A DNA stretch of 62,942 nucleotides from Deltaproteobacteria bacterium (GCA_020845895.1 JADLEX010000122.1:1-62942), one strand, 5' to 3'. Positions 25,257 through 34,026 are shown, counted from the first letter of the stretch. Program-made: numbers and translations. The notes: a model not told the origin generated them from the letters alone.

Positions 25257-27218
25257 CTACGCGTTCACAAACGGCGGCAGCGGGCACGCCAGCGACGACG
25301 CGACGACGCGCAGCAGATCGGACTCGTTGACCGTGACGTGCCGGTCGGCGAACGCGGTGTGCGCGGCGGCGTCGATGAACGCACCGCGAATCTCGAACGA
25401 CGCCTGTGCCAGCCGGTCGAGCGCGCGCCCCACGCGGTCCCACGCGGGACGCTCGGCATGCTCGTATTTCGGTTTCGTCGCGGCGAGTTCGGCGATGCGC
25501 GCCACACCGGCCTCGAAGGCGGTTCGCGCATCATTCGCATCCGCCGGGTTGCCCGCCCGGGCGATCTGCGCGAGCAGCGCCGCCATGTCGGGGATGAGCG
25601 GTTTGACGGATTCGAACGCGACGCGCGTCGCGCGTCCCGTCTGGCGGCGGGCGCGTTTCGCGATCAACCATTGCAGGCACCACTCGAAGAGCGTGACCTG
25701 GCCGTCCGCGGCGACGAGCGCCTCGATGGTCGGACCGAGCGCGGCGATCCGCTCGGGCGCAAGCGTGCGCAGGGCCGGCGCGGCGAGGTCGACGAGCGGC
25801 AGCCGCGCGCGCGGGTCGAGACCCTGAACCGGCTCGAAGAGCCGGGCCGCATTGGCGGCGACGGCGTCGTCGAAGCGGCGGGCAAGCGTGATCTGCTCGG
25901 CCCGCATCGAGGGTTCCACCGCGAACAACAGAGCGAAGACGACCGCGCACGCGCCGTCGCCGGTCCGGGCCGCGTCGCGCAGTTCCTCGGGAATCGAGCG
26001 ATGGATCGCCTCGCCGACGCCCGCGCTCGCCGCGTCGAGCGAGCCCACGCGCGTGACGATGGTTCCCGGATCCTCCGAGACAATTTCGGCCACGGGCAGC
26101 GTGAACGCCGATCCCGCGAGCCCCGAGACGAGTCCCGATCCGCCGTGCGCCGCTTCTGCGACGTCGAACGCGCCGGGCAACTCGGGATTGAACGAGGGAT
26201 CGACGCGCTGAATTCGCTCGACGATCGGCGGATGCGTCGAAAGCAGACCCGACAGCATCGAAAACCGGATGCCCTGCCCGAAAAACAGGTGGCTCGCCTC
26301 TTCGGCCTTGGGCGAGGCGATGAGCGAACCGCCCTCGAGGCCTGCGATTTTCTTGAGCGCGCCGGCGAGACCGTACGGATTGCGCGTGAACTGCACGGCG
26401 GACGCATCGGCCAGATATTCGCGCTGGCGCGACACCGCGGACTTGATGATGCGCCCGATGAACGCGCCGAGATACCCGATGATGAGCAGGGCGAGCCCGG
26501 CGAGGAGAAACACGGGTGTGCCCTTGCTGCGCGACGAGCGCCCGCCCGATCCGGCGCGAATGAGAATACGGCCGATCACGGTGAGCGCGAGGATGCCGAA
26601 CAGCACCCCCATGAGCCGGATGTTGATGCGCATATCGCCGTTCAGGATGTGCGAGAACTCGTGCGCCATCACGCCTTGGAGTTCGTCGCGGGACAGCCGT
26701 TCCAGCGTGCCGCGCGTGACGGCGATCGCCGCGTTGTCGGGTGCGTATCCCGCGGCGAAGGCGTTGATCGCGCTCTCGTCGTCCATCACGAAGACGTCGG
26801 GCATGGGGACACCGGACGCGATGGCCATTTCCTCGATCACGTTCATGAGACGGCGTTCGTTGGGGTCGCGCGTCGCGGGGTCGATGCTGCGTCCGCCGAG
26901 CATGGCGGCGATCGACGAGCCGCCGCCGCGCAATTGCACCACGCGGATCAGGCTGGCGAGACCGATCAGGAGCACGAGCCCCGCGAAAACGGCGCCGAAG
27001 ATCACGGGGTCGAACAGCAGTTCATCGAGCGACGGCAGGCGCGCGTTCTTGGAAGCGGTTTCCGCCTGCACTGAATACACCACGCCGACCACCACCGCGT
27101 GAACGGCGACCGCCATGCCCAGCACCGCCACGACAAACAGCAGGATCAGGCGACCGGTTTTTTTCCGGGCCCGATCCTGATGCTCGAAAAAGTTCATCAC
27201 GCGCGCGTCAGCCATCAT
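25257..27218 (-). CDS. HtpX-like M48 membrane zinc protease with TerB-like C-terminal region
   Basis: A 653-residue protease. Two membrane segments (about 22-48 and 72-94) precede the catalytic domain, where HEFSH (186-190) provides the zinc-binding His pair and EYLADASAVQF the Glu ligand. Two further hydrophobic segments lie between, as in HtpX. Family members cut misfolded membrane proteins. It is more than twice HtpX length: the C-terminal 300 residues contain two stretches (AALGPTIEALVAADGQVTLF and near the end HTAFADRHVTVNESDLLRV) resembling TerB-like helical domains. Its start overlaps the preceding ATPase gene by 11 bases. LemA is in the same run, a common partner of M48 proteases. Confidence 0.88.
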   Translation of the reverse strand: MMADARVMNFFEHQDRARKKTGRLILLFVVAVLGMAVAVHAVVVGVVYSVQAETASKNARLPSLDELLFDPVIFGAVFAGLVLLIGLASLIRVVQLRGGGSSIAAMLGGRSIDPATRDPNERRLMNVIEEMAIASGVPMPDVFVMDDESAINAFAAGYAPDNAAIAVTRGTLERLSRDELQGVMAHEFSHILNGDMRINIRLMGVLFGILALTVIGRILIRAGSGGRSSRSKGTPVFLLAGLALLIIGYLGAFIGRIIKSAVSRQREYLADASAVQFTRNPYGLAGALKKIAGLEGGSLIASPKAEEASHLFFGQGIRFSMLSGLLSTHPPIVERIQRVDPSFNPELPGAFDVAEAAHGGSGLVSGLAGSAFTLPVAEIVSEDPGTIVTRVGSLDAASAGVGEAIHRSIPEELRDAARTGDGACAVVFALLFAVEPSMRAEQITLARRFDDAVAANAARLFEPVQGLDPRARLPLVDLAAPALRTLAPERIAALGPTIEALVAADGQVTLFEWCLQWLIAKRARRQTGRATRVAFESVKPLIPDMAALLAQIARAGNPADANDARTAFEAGVARIAELAATKPKYEHAERPAWDRVGRALDRLAQASFEIRGAFIDAAAHTAFADRHVTVNESDLLRVVASSLACPLPPFVNA

Positions 27219-28743
27219 TCGCCTCCGGGTATTTCAACAGGCCCTTTGCGAACATTTCGAGCAACGGTCGCTGCTCCCGAGGGTATTTCCGCAAATTGCT
27301 CATCGACTCGTCGGTCGCAATTTCGACCACCCGTTCGACGACGAGCTTCACCCACGGCACCTTTGTCCGATTCGCGACATCTCGCAAACCGGCCGCGACG
27401 GCACTGTGCAAGTGGGTTCGATTTCGTCCGAACTGAAGGATGTGAAAAATCCGAATGAGTTCGATTTGGGTTTTGCCTCCGCACGAACCGGACGGAATCA
27501 GCTGGTCGATAAATGGACGAAAATCGGCGGAACCGGAAATCCTGTATCGGGCTTCCAATTCCTGAAACGTTTTGTACGTGCTCAGGAATTTTACGAAGAG
27601 GGTGATGGGCTTGCCAAGATTCGCCTTGATCTCGAAGCAGATGCGAAACAAAGGCTCCGTGAGGTCGTAGAGCGACTCGCGTCCGACTTTCTCGGAGCGG
27701 ACGATGCGCTTGTTCGCGAGAAGGCCGAGTTGTTTTGAAACGGTCTGCTCAGTCTGAAAACAGTTGCGCGCAATCTCTTTGACCGGGACTGACGCGCCGC
27801 CGCATTTGCACAGGTACTCGACGATGCCCTGCTGCGAGCCCGTGAGCGACCCCATGCGCTCCTGATAATAGGCCGTGAGTTCCTCGACCATGGTGAGGAA
27901 AACCCGCTCGATGTCGCCGATCGTGTCGAGGTCGATGACCTGATAGAACGTCACCATGAGGCGCGGGTTGCCCTCGGTGTACGCGTGGATGGCCCGGACG
28001 CGGCCGATGCCTTCCGGTGTTCCGAGCTCTTCGCAAAGCTGAGTGCGTCCGTCCCACGCCGCGAGCGCGCGGACGAGGCCGAGCGACTCGTCTTCGGTGA
28101 GCGGATCGAGGTGGCGCGTCCGGAAAAATCCGTAGAACGGGGCTTTCTCGATCGACACGGCGGGGAAGAGTTCCTGCGTCGTCGCCACGACGAGCCAGTT
28201 TTGCGTCCGCTGAATCAAATCGCGAAACTTTTTTTGGCCCTCTGCTCCCAGCCCGGAAAAGACGTCGTCGAGATTTTCCGTGAGCAGGACGAGCATGCGC
28301 CCGCCGACGTATTCGACGAGCATCCGCTCGGCTGCGCTTTCCGCGTCGTCCAGACGCATGGTCGTGAGTTCGTCGATCTTCGCGGCGAGCGTTTGCCCGT
28401 CGGATTCGCGTCGCTCGAAGGCGCGCAGGATCTGAACGATCCAGACGAGGTACGACGAAACCCCGCGCTCTTCCTCCTTCATGTAGGCGATCGCCAGCCT
28501 CCGACGTAGAGCGCTTTTCGCGATGACCCGGTTGTAGATGACGGCCATAAGATGCGATTTTCCGCTGCCGCGCGGCCCGACGAGAAGCCATTGGTGCCCC
28601 GATCGGTTTTTCGCGCCGTCGGCGATGTCGCGCTGAATCTGATCGACCAGTTTGCCGTGCTTGACGAGCACGCGTTCCAGCAACTCGGGATCGGAGTTGC
28701 CCGGCGTGAAGCGGCTCAGAAATGGAAGTCGGTTCGTCGCCAT
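27208..28743 (-). CDS. P-loop ATPase with C-terminal winged helix (Orc1/archaeal-ATPase-like)
   Basis: A 511-residue soluble ATPase. Walker A GPRGSGKS at 56-63, a Walker B-like MLVLLTENLDDVF at 150-162, and sensor-like VVATTQEL follow. A winged-helix segment lies at about 310-360 (VPVKEIARNCFQTEQTVSKQ, then ANKRIVRSEKVGRESLYDLT). The last 150 residues are unrecognised. The layout (P-loop, lid, wHTH) is like STAND/Orc1-type ATPases that switch state on binding a partner or DNA. It follows the other ATPase by one base and overlaps the protease start. The base composition seems somewhat less GC-rich than its neighbours, especially around 27240-27740, a hint of separate origin. Confidence 0.75.
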   Translation of the reverse strand: MATNRLPFLSRFTPGNSDPELLERVLVKHGKLVDQIQRDIADGAKNRSGHQWLLVGPRGSGKSHLMAVIYNRVIAKSALRRRLAIAYMKEEERGVSSYLVWIVQILRAFERRESDGQTLAAKIDELTTMRLDDAESAAERMLVEYVGGRMLVLLTENLDDVFSGLGAEGQKKFRDLIQRTQNWLVVATTQELFPAVSIEKAPFYGFFRTRHLDPLTEDESLGLVRALAAWDGRTQLCEELGTPEGIGRVRAIHAYTEGNPRLMVTFYQVIDLDTIGDIERVFLTMVEELTAYYQERMGSLTGSQQGIVEYLCKCGGASVPVKEIARNCFQTEQTVSKQLGLLANKRIVRSEKVGRESLYDLTEPLFRICFEIKANLGKPITLFVKFLSTYKTFQELEARYRISGSADFRPFIDQLIPSGSCGGKTQIELIRIFHILQFGRNRTHLHSAVAAGLRDVANRTKVPWVKLVVERVVEIATDESMSNLRKYPREQRPLLEMFAKGLLKYPEANDG

Positions 28744-28744
28744 G

Positions 28745-29938
28745 TCAGCCCCGATTCACGCGCCACCACCGGCGGATCAAGCCGTACTTGAACGCATAGC
28801 GGCGCGGCGAGTCTTCGGCGAGCACGAGGTAGTGATCCGTAACCAGCATCTCGACGCACTTTCGGAACTCGGCCTCGGTTCCGGGGCGCACGCGCGCCGA
28901 AACGTCGTCGTGGAGATCGCCCTCGGAGACCGGCTTTTCGGCACGGGCGACCGTGTTCAGAATCTCCGTCGCGACGACCGACGCGTCGGGATGGAACGTG
29001 TAGCACTGCTCGATCCGATCCGAGTAGTGCCGGAACGAGACGTTGTCGTCCGCGTCGCGGATCAGACGGTCGACCGCGCCGCGCGCATCGCCCACCCGGA
29101 CGGCGCCCTCGATGTCGCAGAGCTTCACCGCCGCATGGCTCATGTAAAACGGCAGGCCGTCGGCTTCGTCCGCCAGCGCGCCCGCGACCTCGTCGATGGG
29201 GTCGCCGAGTTTGATGTCTTTTCCGTCGACCAGTCCTTCCAGATCCAGTCGCGCGTGGCGGATCGCGTCGTCGCGGTCGAGTCCGCCGAGCGAAAACGCG
29301 TACATGTCGTTTTGCGACGGATTTTTGTGGCCCTTCGCGCGAAGCGCCGCTTCGACGAGGTGCAGGCCGATCGAGCCGGTGAAGAGCATCCGCACGCGCC
29401 CCTTGGGGTCCTCGTGGCGGAAGTCGCGCAGCAGGTCGAGAAGTTGCATCGCCTTCGGCGCGCCGTGGTCCGCGGCGATGTTCTCGACCATGATCGGAAA
29501 CTCGTCCCAGATCAGAAGCAGGCGTTCGGCGGAGTTGTCGCGCAGATCCCGCAGGAGCGTCATGAGCAGGTTCTGCCAGTGGTCGCGGAATTCCGGCAAC
29601 TGGAAATTCAGAACGGACTTCCCGCCAAGCCGGCCATGGAGATCTTTCAGATTGGCGAAAATGTATTCCTTGACCGACGCGAGCGCGGACAATTCGGCGA
29701 CGAGCCGGGACGCGAACTCGGCGGGTGAGCGGACACCCTCGATGACGAAATAGACAGGATGCCAACCGTCGCGCGGTGCCGCTTCCATTTTCCGGACCAC
29801 GCACGTTTTACCGATGCGGCGCTCGGCCACCAGGATCGCGCTTTGGCTCTCCAGCGTGTTCCACATCCGCCGGATGATGTCGTCGCGTCCGATGATCCGG
29901 CCGGGCGGAACGGCTCCTCCGGTGATGGGTCGCGGCAT
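28745..29938 (-). CDS. P-loop ATPase (ATPase_2/archaeal-type)
   Basis: A 397-residue ATPase from the ATG at 29938, chosen because GGAGG sits four bases upstream; the frame stays open for 18 more codons but those run through the 16-bp repeats. Walker A is AERRIGKT (38-45), with the double Arg typical of ATPase_2 proteins, and Walker B is LLIWDEF (141-147). A later FTGSIGL is the likely sensor. The C-terminal 130 residues include a winged-helix-like segment (KPVSEGDLHDDVSARV). No membrane segment. It is followed one base later by a second, only distantly similar ATPase. Function unknown. Confidence 0.75.
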   Translation of the reverse strand: MPRPITGGAVPPGRIIGRDDIIRRMWNTLESQSAILVAERRIGKTCVVRKMEAAPRDGWHPVYFVIEGVRSPAEFASRLVAELSALASVKEYIFANLKDLHGRLGGKSVLNFQLPEFRDHWQNLLMTLLRDLRDNSAERLLLIWDEFPIMVENIAADHGAPKAMQLLDLLRDFRHEDPKGRVRMLFTGSIGLHLVEAALRAKGHKNPSQNDMYAFSLGGLDRDDAIRHARLDLEGLVDGKDIKLGDPIDEVAGALADEADGLPFYMSHAAVKLCDIEGAVRVGDARGAVDRLIRDADDNVSFRHYSDRIEQCYTFHPDASVVATEILNTVARAEKPVSEGDLHDDVSARVRPGTEAEFRKCVEMLVTDHYLVLAEDSPRRYAFKYGLIRRWWRVNRG

Positions 29939-29965
29939 GGGTCCTCCAGACACGCGTCGAATTCG

Positions 29966-30009
29966 ACGTACGTCAAAATCAACGTACGTCAAATTCTTCG
30001 TATGTCAAA
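29966..30009. repeat. three direct repeats at 16-bp period upstream of the ATPase pair
   Basis: ACGTACGTCAAA occurs at 29966 and 29982 and, as TCGTATGTCAAA, at 29998: three 12-base units exactly 16 bases apart. The 29966 copy sits in a palindrome GACGTACGTC (29965-29974). On the minus strand each unit reads TTTGAC(G/A)TACG, so the farthest one gives TTGACA, a -35-like hexamer. They lie between lemA and the first ATPase's ribosome site, where repressor-binding repeats would be expected. Confidence 0.7.
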
Positions 30010-30048
30010 CCGGCCCGCGCGTCAAGCCCCTCGCGGGTCGGCGGGCGA

Positions 30049-30642
30049 TCAGGAGAACGATACCTTCGGCGCCTGGCGCTCCTGCGGCGACTCGATCGAC
30101 TCCAGCAGATCGGCCTGCGAGAAATTGAACATGCCCGCCACGATGTTCGCCGGGAATTTTTCGCGGGCGATATTGTACGAGGCGACCGCATCGTTGAACG
30201 CCTGGCGCGAGAACGCGATCTTGTTCTCGGTCGAGGTCAGTTCCTCGGTCAGTTGCATCATGTTCTGATTGGCCTTGAGGTCGGGGTACGACTCGGCCAG
30301 CGCGAACATCTTGCCGAGCGCGCCCGTGAGCACGCCCTCGGCCTGCATCAATCCGGCCATGGCGGACGGGTCGCCCGGGTTCGCCGCCGCGGCCTTGCCC
30401 GCACTCACTGCGCCGCTGCGCGCGGCGATGACGGCCTCGAGCGTCTCGCGTTCGTGCTTCAGGTAACCCTTCGCCGTCTCGACGAGATTCGGGATCAGGT
30501 CGTAACGACGCTTGAGCTGCACGTCGATCTGGGCGAACGCGTTTTTGAACAGGTTCTTTTTCGTGACGAGGCCGTTGTAGATGCCGACAAAGAAAATCAC
30601 CACCACGGCGATAATGCCGAGGAGCACGAGCATCGGGATCAT
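30049..30642 (-). CDS. lemA: LemA family protein
   Basis: A 197-residue protein with an N-terminal hydrophobic segment (about 2-22, LVLLGIIAVVVIFFVGIYNG) and the LemA core: KKNLFKNAFAQIDVQLKRR, YDLIPNLVETAKGYLKHE, and near the end FNDAVASYNIAREKFPANIV. Strong GGGAGG lies before the ATG. LemA forms a helical bundle on the membrane; its exact role is unknown, but it is often next to HtpX/M48 proteases. Here two ATPase genes separate the pair, all on one strand, making a four-gene cluster. A 110-base gap with the triple repeat divides it from the ATPases, so they may also have their own promoter. Confidence 0.92.
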   Translation of the reverse strand: MIPMLVLLGIIAVVVIFFVGIYNGLVTKKNLFKNAFAQIDVQLKRRYDLIPNLVETAKGYLKHERETLEAVIAARSGAVSAGKAAAANPGDPSAMAGLMQAEGVLTGALGKMFALAESYPDLKANQNMMQLTEELTSTENKIAFSRQAFNDAVASYNIAREKFPANIVAGMFNFSQADLLESIESPQERQAPKVSFS

Positions 30643-30759
30643 GGGAACCTCCCTCTATCGGCACGAAAGGGAGCCGATCGCGCCGCGTTGTTCTGTCCGA
30701 TTGACGCGCTCATCATACGAACGCCTCGTGGGGCGAACAAGCATCAATGCGCCTCTCGT

Positions 30760-31425
30760 TTATGCACCCGCGCGCCGCGTTCGTTTCCGCCAATTGCGCC
30801 AATGATCGGCGATGACGCGCACGGCCCGCGCGGAAAGCTCCGGCGGCCAGCCCGCGATTTCGCGCTGCTCGCGCTCCGGGCGACGCGCGATGTCGGCGGT
30901 CGCGCGCGGGATGTGGAGAAAGCCGAACGGAATTCTTCGATCAGCACGGGCCAGATGGTGCGCCGCGGCGTACATCACCGCGTTGCACACGAAGGTCCCC
31001 GCCGAAACGGACAGCACGGCGGGGAGATTCGCGGCGTGCAATCGGTCGAGCAAATTGCGATCGCCGCGAAACGCGCTCCAATATGCCGCCGGTCCCCCGC
31101 GCACGATTTCCACGCCGTTCGCCACGCGCCCCGCGTTGTCGGGCCGCCCGGGCGCGTCGATCCAGTTGATCGCGATCTGCTCCAGACGCACGCACGGCGT
31201 GGGTGCGACACCCAGGCAGAGGGCCATGTCCGGTCGCGCGTTTCGCAACAGCGCCGCGATGCGCTTCGTGGCCGAGGCGTACTGCGTCGGCAGAATCTCG
31301 GTGTGGAGATCGAATTGCCCGTCCGCGAACAACCCGGGCAATAACCGCACGACCTCGGCGGAGGCATTGGGCGAAACATCGCCGAAGTCGTCGAATCCGG
31401 TGACCAGGAGCCGCGGCGCTGTCAT
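30760..31425 (-). CDS. pyroglutamyl-peptidase I family (C15) cysteine peptidase
   Basis: A 221-residue cytosolic peptidase-like protein. It opens with VTGFDDFGDVSPNASAEVV, the C15 family start. The catalytic Cys is in SVSAGTFVCNAVMY (about 145-150), the His in FGFLHIP, and an acidic residue in the ANGVEIVRGG region could complete the triad. C15 enzymes remove N-terminal pyroglutamate from peptides. Length is normal. It is alone, between lemA and the divergent MglA-like gene. Confidence 0.88.
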   Translation of the reverse strand: MTAPRLLVTGFDDFGDVSPNASAEVVRLLPGLFADGQFDLHTEILPTQYASATKRIAALLRNARPDMALCLGVAPTPCVRLEQIAINWIDAPGRPDNAGRVANGVEIVRGGPAAYWSAFRGDRNLLDRLHAANLPAVLSVSAGTFVCNAVMYAAAHHLARADRRIPFGFLHIPRATADIARRPEREQREIAGWPPELSARAVRVIADHWRNWRKRTRRAGA

Positions 31426-31510
31426 CGTTTCCCTCCGATCGAGGCAAAGACCTTTACGAGCGTGCGCCCGGAACCCTACAATGCGCCTTCAGCCGAATGC
31501 CGGGGCGTGC

Positions 31511-32104
31511 GTGGCCTTCATCAATTACAAGACGCGGGATCTGAACGCCAAGGTGGTGTACGTCGGGCCGCCGGGGTCCGGCAAGTCCACCAATCTGCGG
31601 TGCATCGGCGAGCGGACGGCCAAACAGCACGTCGGCGACCTCGTCAGCCTGAACCGCGACGCCGAGCGAACGGCTTATTTCGATTTCCTTCCGCTGTTTC
31701 TCGGGCGCATCCATGGGTTCCGTTCGCGGCTGCACCTCTACACCCTGCCCGGGCACATCCCGTTCGAGTCGTCCAAGCGGATGATCCTGTCCGGCATCGA
31801 CGCCATGGTCTTCGTGGCCGACTCCGGTCCGGACCGCGTTCAGGACAATCTGGACAGTTGGAAGCAGATCCGAGCCACGCTCGGCGACTACGGCATCGAC
31901 TGGAAGGCCCTGCCCCGGGCCGTGCAGTTCAACAAGCGGGATATCGACGGCGCGCTGGCCGAGGACGAACTGCGTCGGCTGCTGGACGTCGAGGGGGCCG
32001 GGGTTTTCGGGTGCGTCGCCCTCACCGGCCAGGGCGTCTTCGACACGCTCAAGTACGTCAGCCGCGAGATTCTTCGCCGCATGCTGCAATCGGGACGGGC
32101 CTGA
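31511..32104 (+). CDS. MglA-like Ras-family small GTPase
   Basis: A 197-residue GTPase. The GTG at 31511 gives VAFINYKTRDLNAKVVYVG, aligning with the usual MSFINY start of MglA; an ATG at 31481 would add ten residues. Motifs: P-loop GPPGSGKST, switch II YTLPGH where MglA has VPGQ (so His replaces the Gln), G4 NKRD, and ALTGQGVFDTLK. MglA sets cell polarity and controls motility in Myxococcus together with its activator MglB. No MglB or Roadblock gene is nearby. The Gln-to-His change could affect GTP hydrolysis. Related gliding genes are absent from the window. Confidence 0.88.
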   Translation: MAFINYKTRDLNAKVVYVGPPGSGKSTNLRCIGERTAKQHVGDLVSLNRDAERTAYFDFLPLFLGRIHGFRSRLHLYTLPGHIPFESSKRMILSGIDAMVFVADSGPDRVQDNLDSWKQIRATLGDYGIDWKALPRAVQFNKRDIDGALAEDELRRLLDVEGAGVFGCVALTGQGVFDTLKYVSREILRRMLQSGRA

Positions 32105-32358
32105 GCGGACTCCCCGGCGCGGACTCGACGCGGACCCGACCAGGATGTGTACGGGCGGTTCCGACGGCCCGCGGGGGATTCGACCGGCGGTCAGTTTTCG
32201 CTTGCGAAAAGCGCCCCCAGTGGTCCGACGCAAAAAGGTCTTCCGTTTGCGTCGATTTTGTGGCATATGGACGGCAATGAAGAGGGACGGCGATCGAAGT
32301 TCGAGACGATCGCGGCCCCATAACCCCTTGGAACCCGGACTTTATGGGAGGGTGACAT

Positions 32359-32976
32359 ATGACCAAACTTCTCGGCAATCGGTTCTTCCTGGTGGCGCTC
32401 GTGCTGAGCATGGTGTTCGGCATGACCGCGTTCATGGCCTGCGCCAGCGGTGACGACGACGACGACGATGACGACGATGCGGCGGACGACGACATCTTCA
32501 ACGATGACGACGCCACCGACGACGACAGCGCCGATGACGACGCGGCCGACGACGACGCGACTGACGACGACGCGACCGACGACGACACCGGCGACGATGA
32601 CGGCTCCGGCATCCCGCCCGTCCTTGGCGGCGGCATTTGGGATCCGGATCCGGCGGCGGACGACGGCACCGGCGCGATCGTCAGCACGCTCATCTGGACT
32701 GTGTGCGACGAAGACGACGACTTGGCCGGCGGACAGATTTTCGTGTGGCTGACCGGCACCCAGACCCCGGCCCTCGATGGCGACATCTTCTGGGATGACT
32801 TCTCCAGCGGCGCGCCCAGCGCTCCGGATTGCGGCGAGCCCATGGACGTGGGTATCGGCGTCGACTTCTCCCTCGCCGTTCCTTACGGCGCCGACCTTTG
32901 CGTCGATGTCGAGGCGACGGACGGCGAAGGCAACCTGAGCAACCTGCTCGAAAACATCTGCGTGTTCGTGCCCTGA
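32359..32976 (+). CDS. Asp-rich lipoprotein 1
   Basis: A 205-residue lipoprotein. Signal peptide of 27 residues with lipobox FMAC (Cys28, Ala at +2, so sorting to the outer membrane is expected if E. coli rules apply). Right after the Cys comes about 60 residues of mostly Asp with Ala/Thr, then a compact 110-residue domain of beta character (GGIWDPDPAADDGTGAIVST ... VWLTGTQTP) ending ICVFVP, Ig-like in feel but not assigned. The Asp stretch may be a flexible, Ca-binding spacer that holds the domain away from the membrane. GGGAGG before the ATG, and a strong terminator after, make it a single-gene unit. Confidence 0.82.
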   Translation: MTKLLGNRFFLVALVLSMVFGMTAFMACASGDDDDDDDDDAADDDIFNDDDATDDDSADDDAADDDATDDDATDDDTGDDDGSGIPPVLGGGIWDPDPAADDGTGAIVSTLIWTVCDEDDDLAGGQIFVWLTGTQTPALDGDIFWDDFSSGAPSAPDCGEPMDVGIGVDFSLAVPYGADLCVDVEATDGEGNLSNLLENICVFVP

Positions 32977-32997
32977 CGCACTGAATCGTGGAATCGC

Positions 32998-33034
32998 AAA
33001 CCCCGGAGTCTTCGGACTCCGGGGTTTGTTTTTT
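32998..33034 (+). terminator. Rho-independent terminator with UUCG tetraloop
   Basis: 13-bp stem (32998-33010 with 33015-33027), TTCG loop, and a T-rich tail GTTTTTT. It lies 22 bases after the stop of Asp-rich lipoprotein 1. Confidence 0.92.
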
Positions 33035-33120
33035 GGGTCGGCCGCATTCGCGGCGCGCCTTGACGGTCGTTCGACACGGGTGCTAGCGTTCCCCATGGTT
33101 TTTTCTCCGGAGGGAACGTG

Positions 33121-33828
33121 ATGAGGCTCGCAGCTTTCTGGTTGATGGCCCTGCTCGCACTCGGCTCAATCGCTTTGGCGTGCGCGGGCGACGATGACGA
33201 CGATTCGGCGGACGACGATGACGACGATGACGATTCCGACGACGATGACGACGCCGACGACGACATGGACGACGATCTGGCGGACGATGACGTCGCCGAC
33301 GACGACGCGGCCGACGATGATACCGGTGATGACGACACCGACGCCTGCCCGCCGCAGGAAGACGACGGGTCGTTCACGCACTACTACGAAAACATGACCG
33401 GCCAGACGCTGGTGGCGCTCGGCACCGTCGAGGGCTTCGATCTGCTCGCGGTTCAGACCATTCTCGCCCTGTCCGGCGGCAAGGTCGATTCGGCACAGTG
33501 GCAGTCCCCGGCCGACATCGCGGTCGGCGAATACGTTTGGGATGTGCCCGAAGGCGATGACCTGGGCGAGCAGGAGACTGCGGCGATCCTTGTCTACGGA
33601 CTCAACCTCATCACGCAGGACTACGACAGCGCCTACGCCGCCGTGCGCGGATGCGCGTCGATCGACGCGACCGGCGGGGTCGGGGACCTGTACGAAGGTC
33701 AGATCACCAACACCGAACTGCGTCCCGTCAACATCGACACCCTCGAAGTCGACTGGGACAGCGGCGACAAGGCTTACATCGGCAACTGGATGGTGAGTTC
33801 GACGATCATCGCGCTGCCGTCCAAGTAG
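33121..33828 (+). CDS. Asp-rich lipoprotein 2
   Basis: A 235-residue lipoprotein: signal peptide with lipobox ALAC (Cys21), then Asp-rich linker to about residue 77, and a globular domain of 155 residues (ENMTGQTLVALGTVEGFDLL through WMVSSTIIALPSK) that I do not recognise. GGAGGG is placed six bases before the ATG; a GTG directly in front of it is a poorer start. Same plan as its upstream neighbour but the globular parts do not look alike, so the shared feature is the lipid anchor plus Asp spacer. Its own terminator follows 23 bases after the stop. Confidence 0.82.
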   Translation: MRLAAFWLMALLALGSIALACAGDDDDDSADDDDDDDDSDDDDDADDDMDDDLADDDVADDDAADDDTGDDDTDACPPQEDDGSFTHYYENMTGQTLVALGTVEGFDLLAVQTILALSGGKVDSAQWQSPADIAVGEYVWDVPEGDDLGEQETAAILVYGLNLITQDYDSAYAAVRGCASIDATGGVGDLYEGQITNTELRPVNIDTLEVDWDSGDKAYIGNWMVSSTIIALPSK

Positions 33829-33850
33829 CGGGATCCCGAGCGTTGCGAGG

Positions 33851-33880
33851 CGCCCCGGCATCGCTGCCGGGGCGTTTTTT
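33851..33880 (+). terminator. Rho-independent terminator
   Basis: Perfect 10-bp stem CGCCCCGGCA / TGCCGGGGCG with TCGC loop, then TTTTTT, just after Asp-rich lipoprotein 2. Confidence 0.93.
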
Positions 33881-34026
33881 CGCGGAGCGCATCGCAACGC
33901 CCGCGTCTCCCCCAATTCCGCGAATAACTTTTCAAATCGAGCGACAATCCGGCGAATTTGCTATAGGAGTTCCGCATTTCGTCGAAAAACCCAACGATAG
34001 GCCGAATTGGCGGAGGTGGGTGAGAT

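Noticed and set aside
25138-25443. Small frames with HSRPRLC and AQPGAAVPH
   Set aside because: They are produced by reading through the 26-bp palindromic repeat; such peptides are widely mis-annotated.
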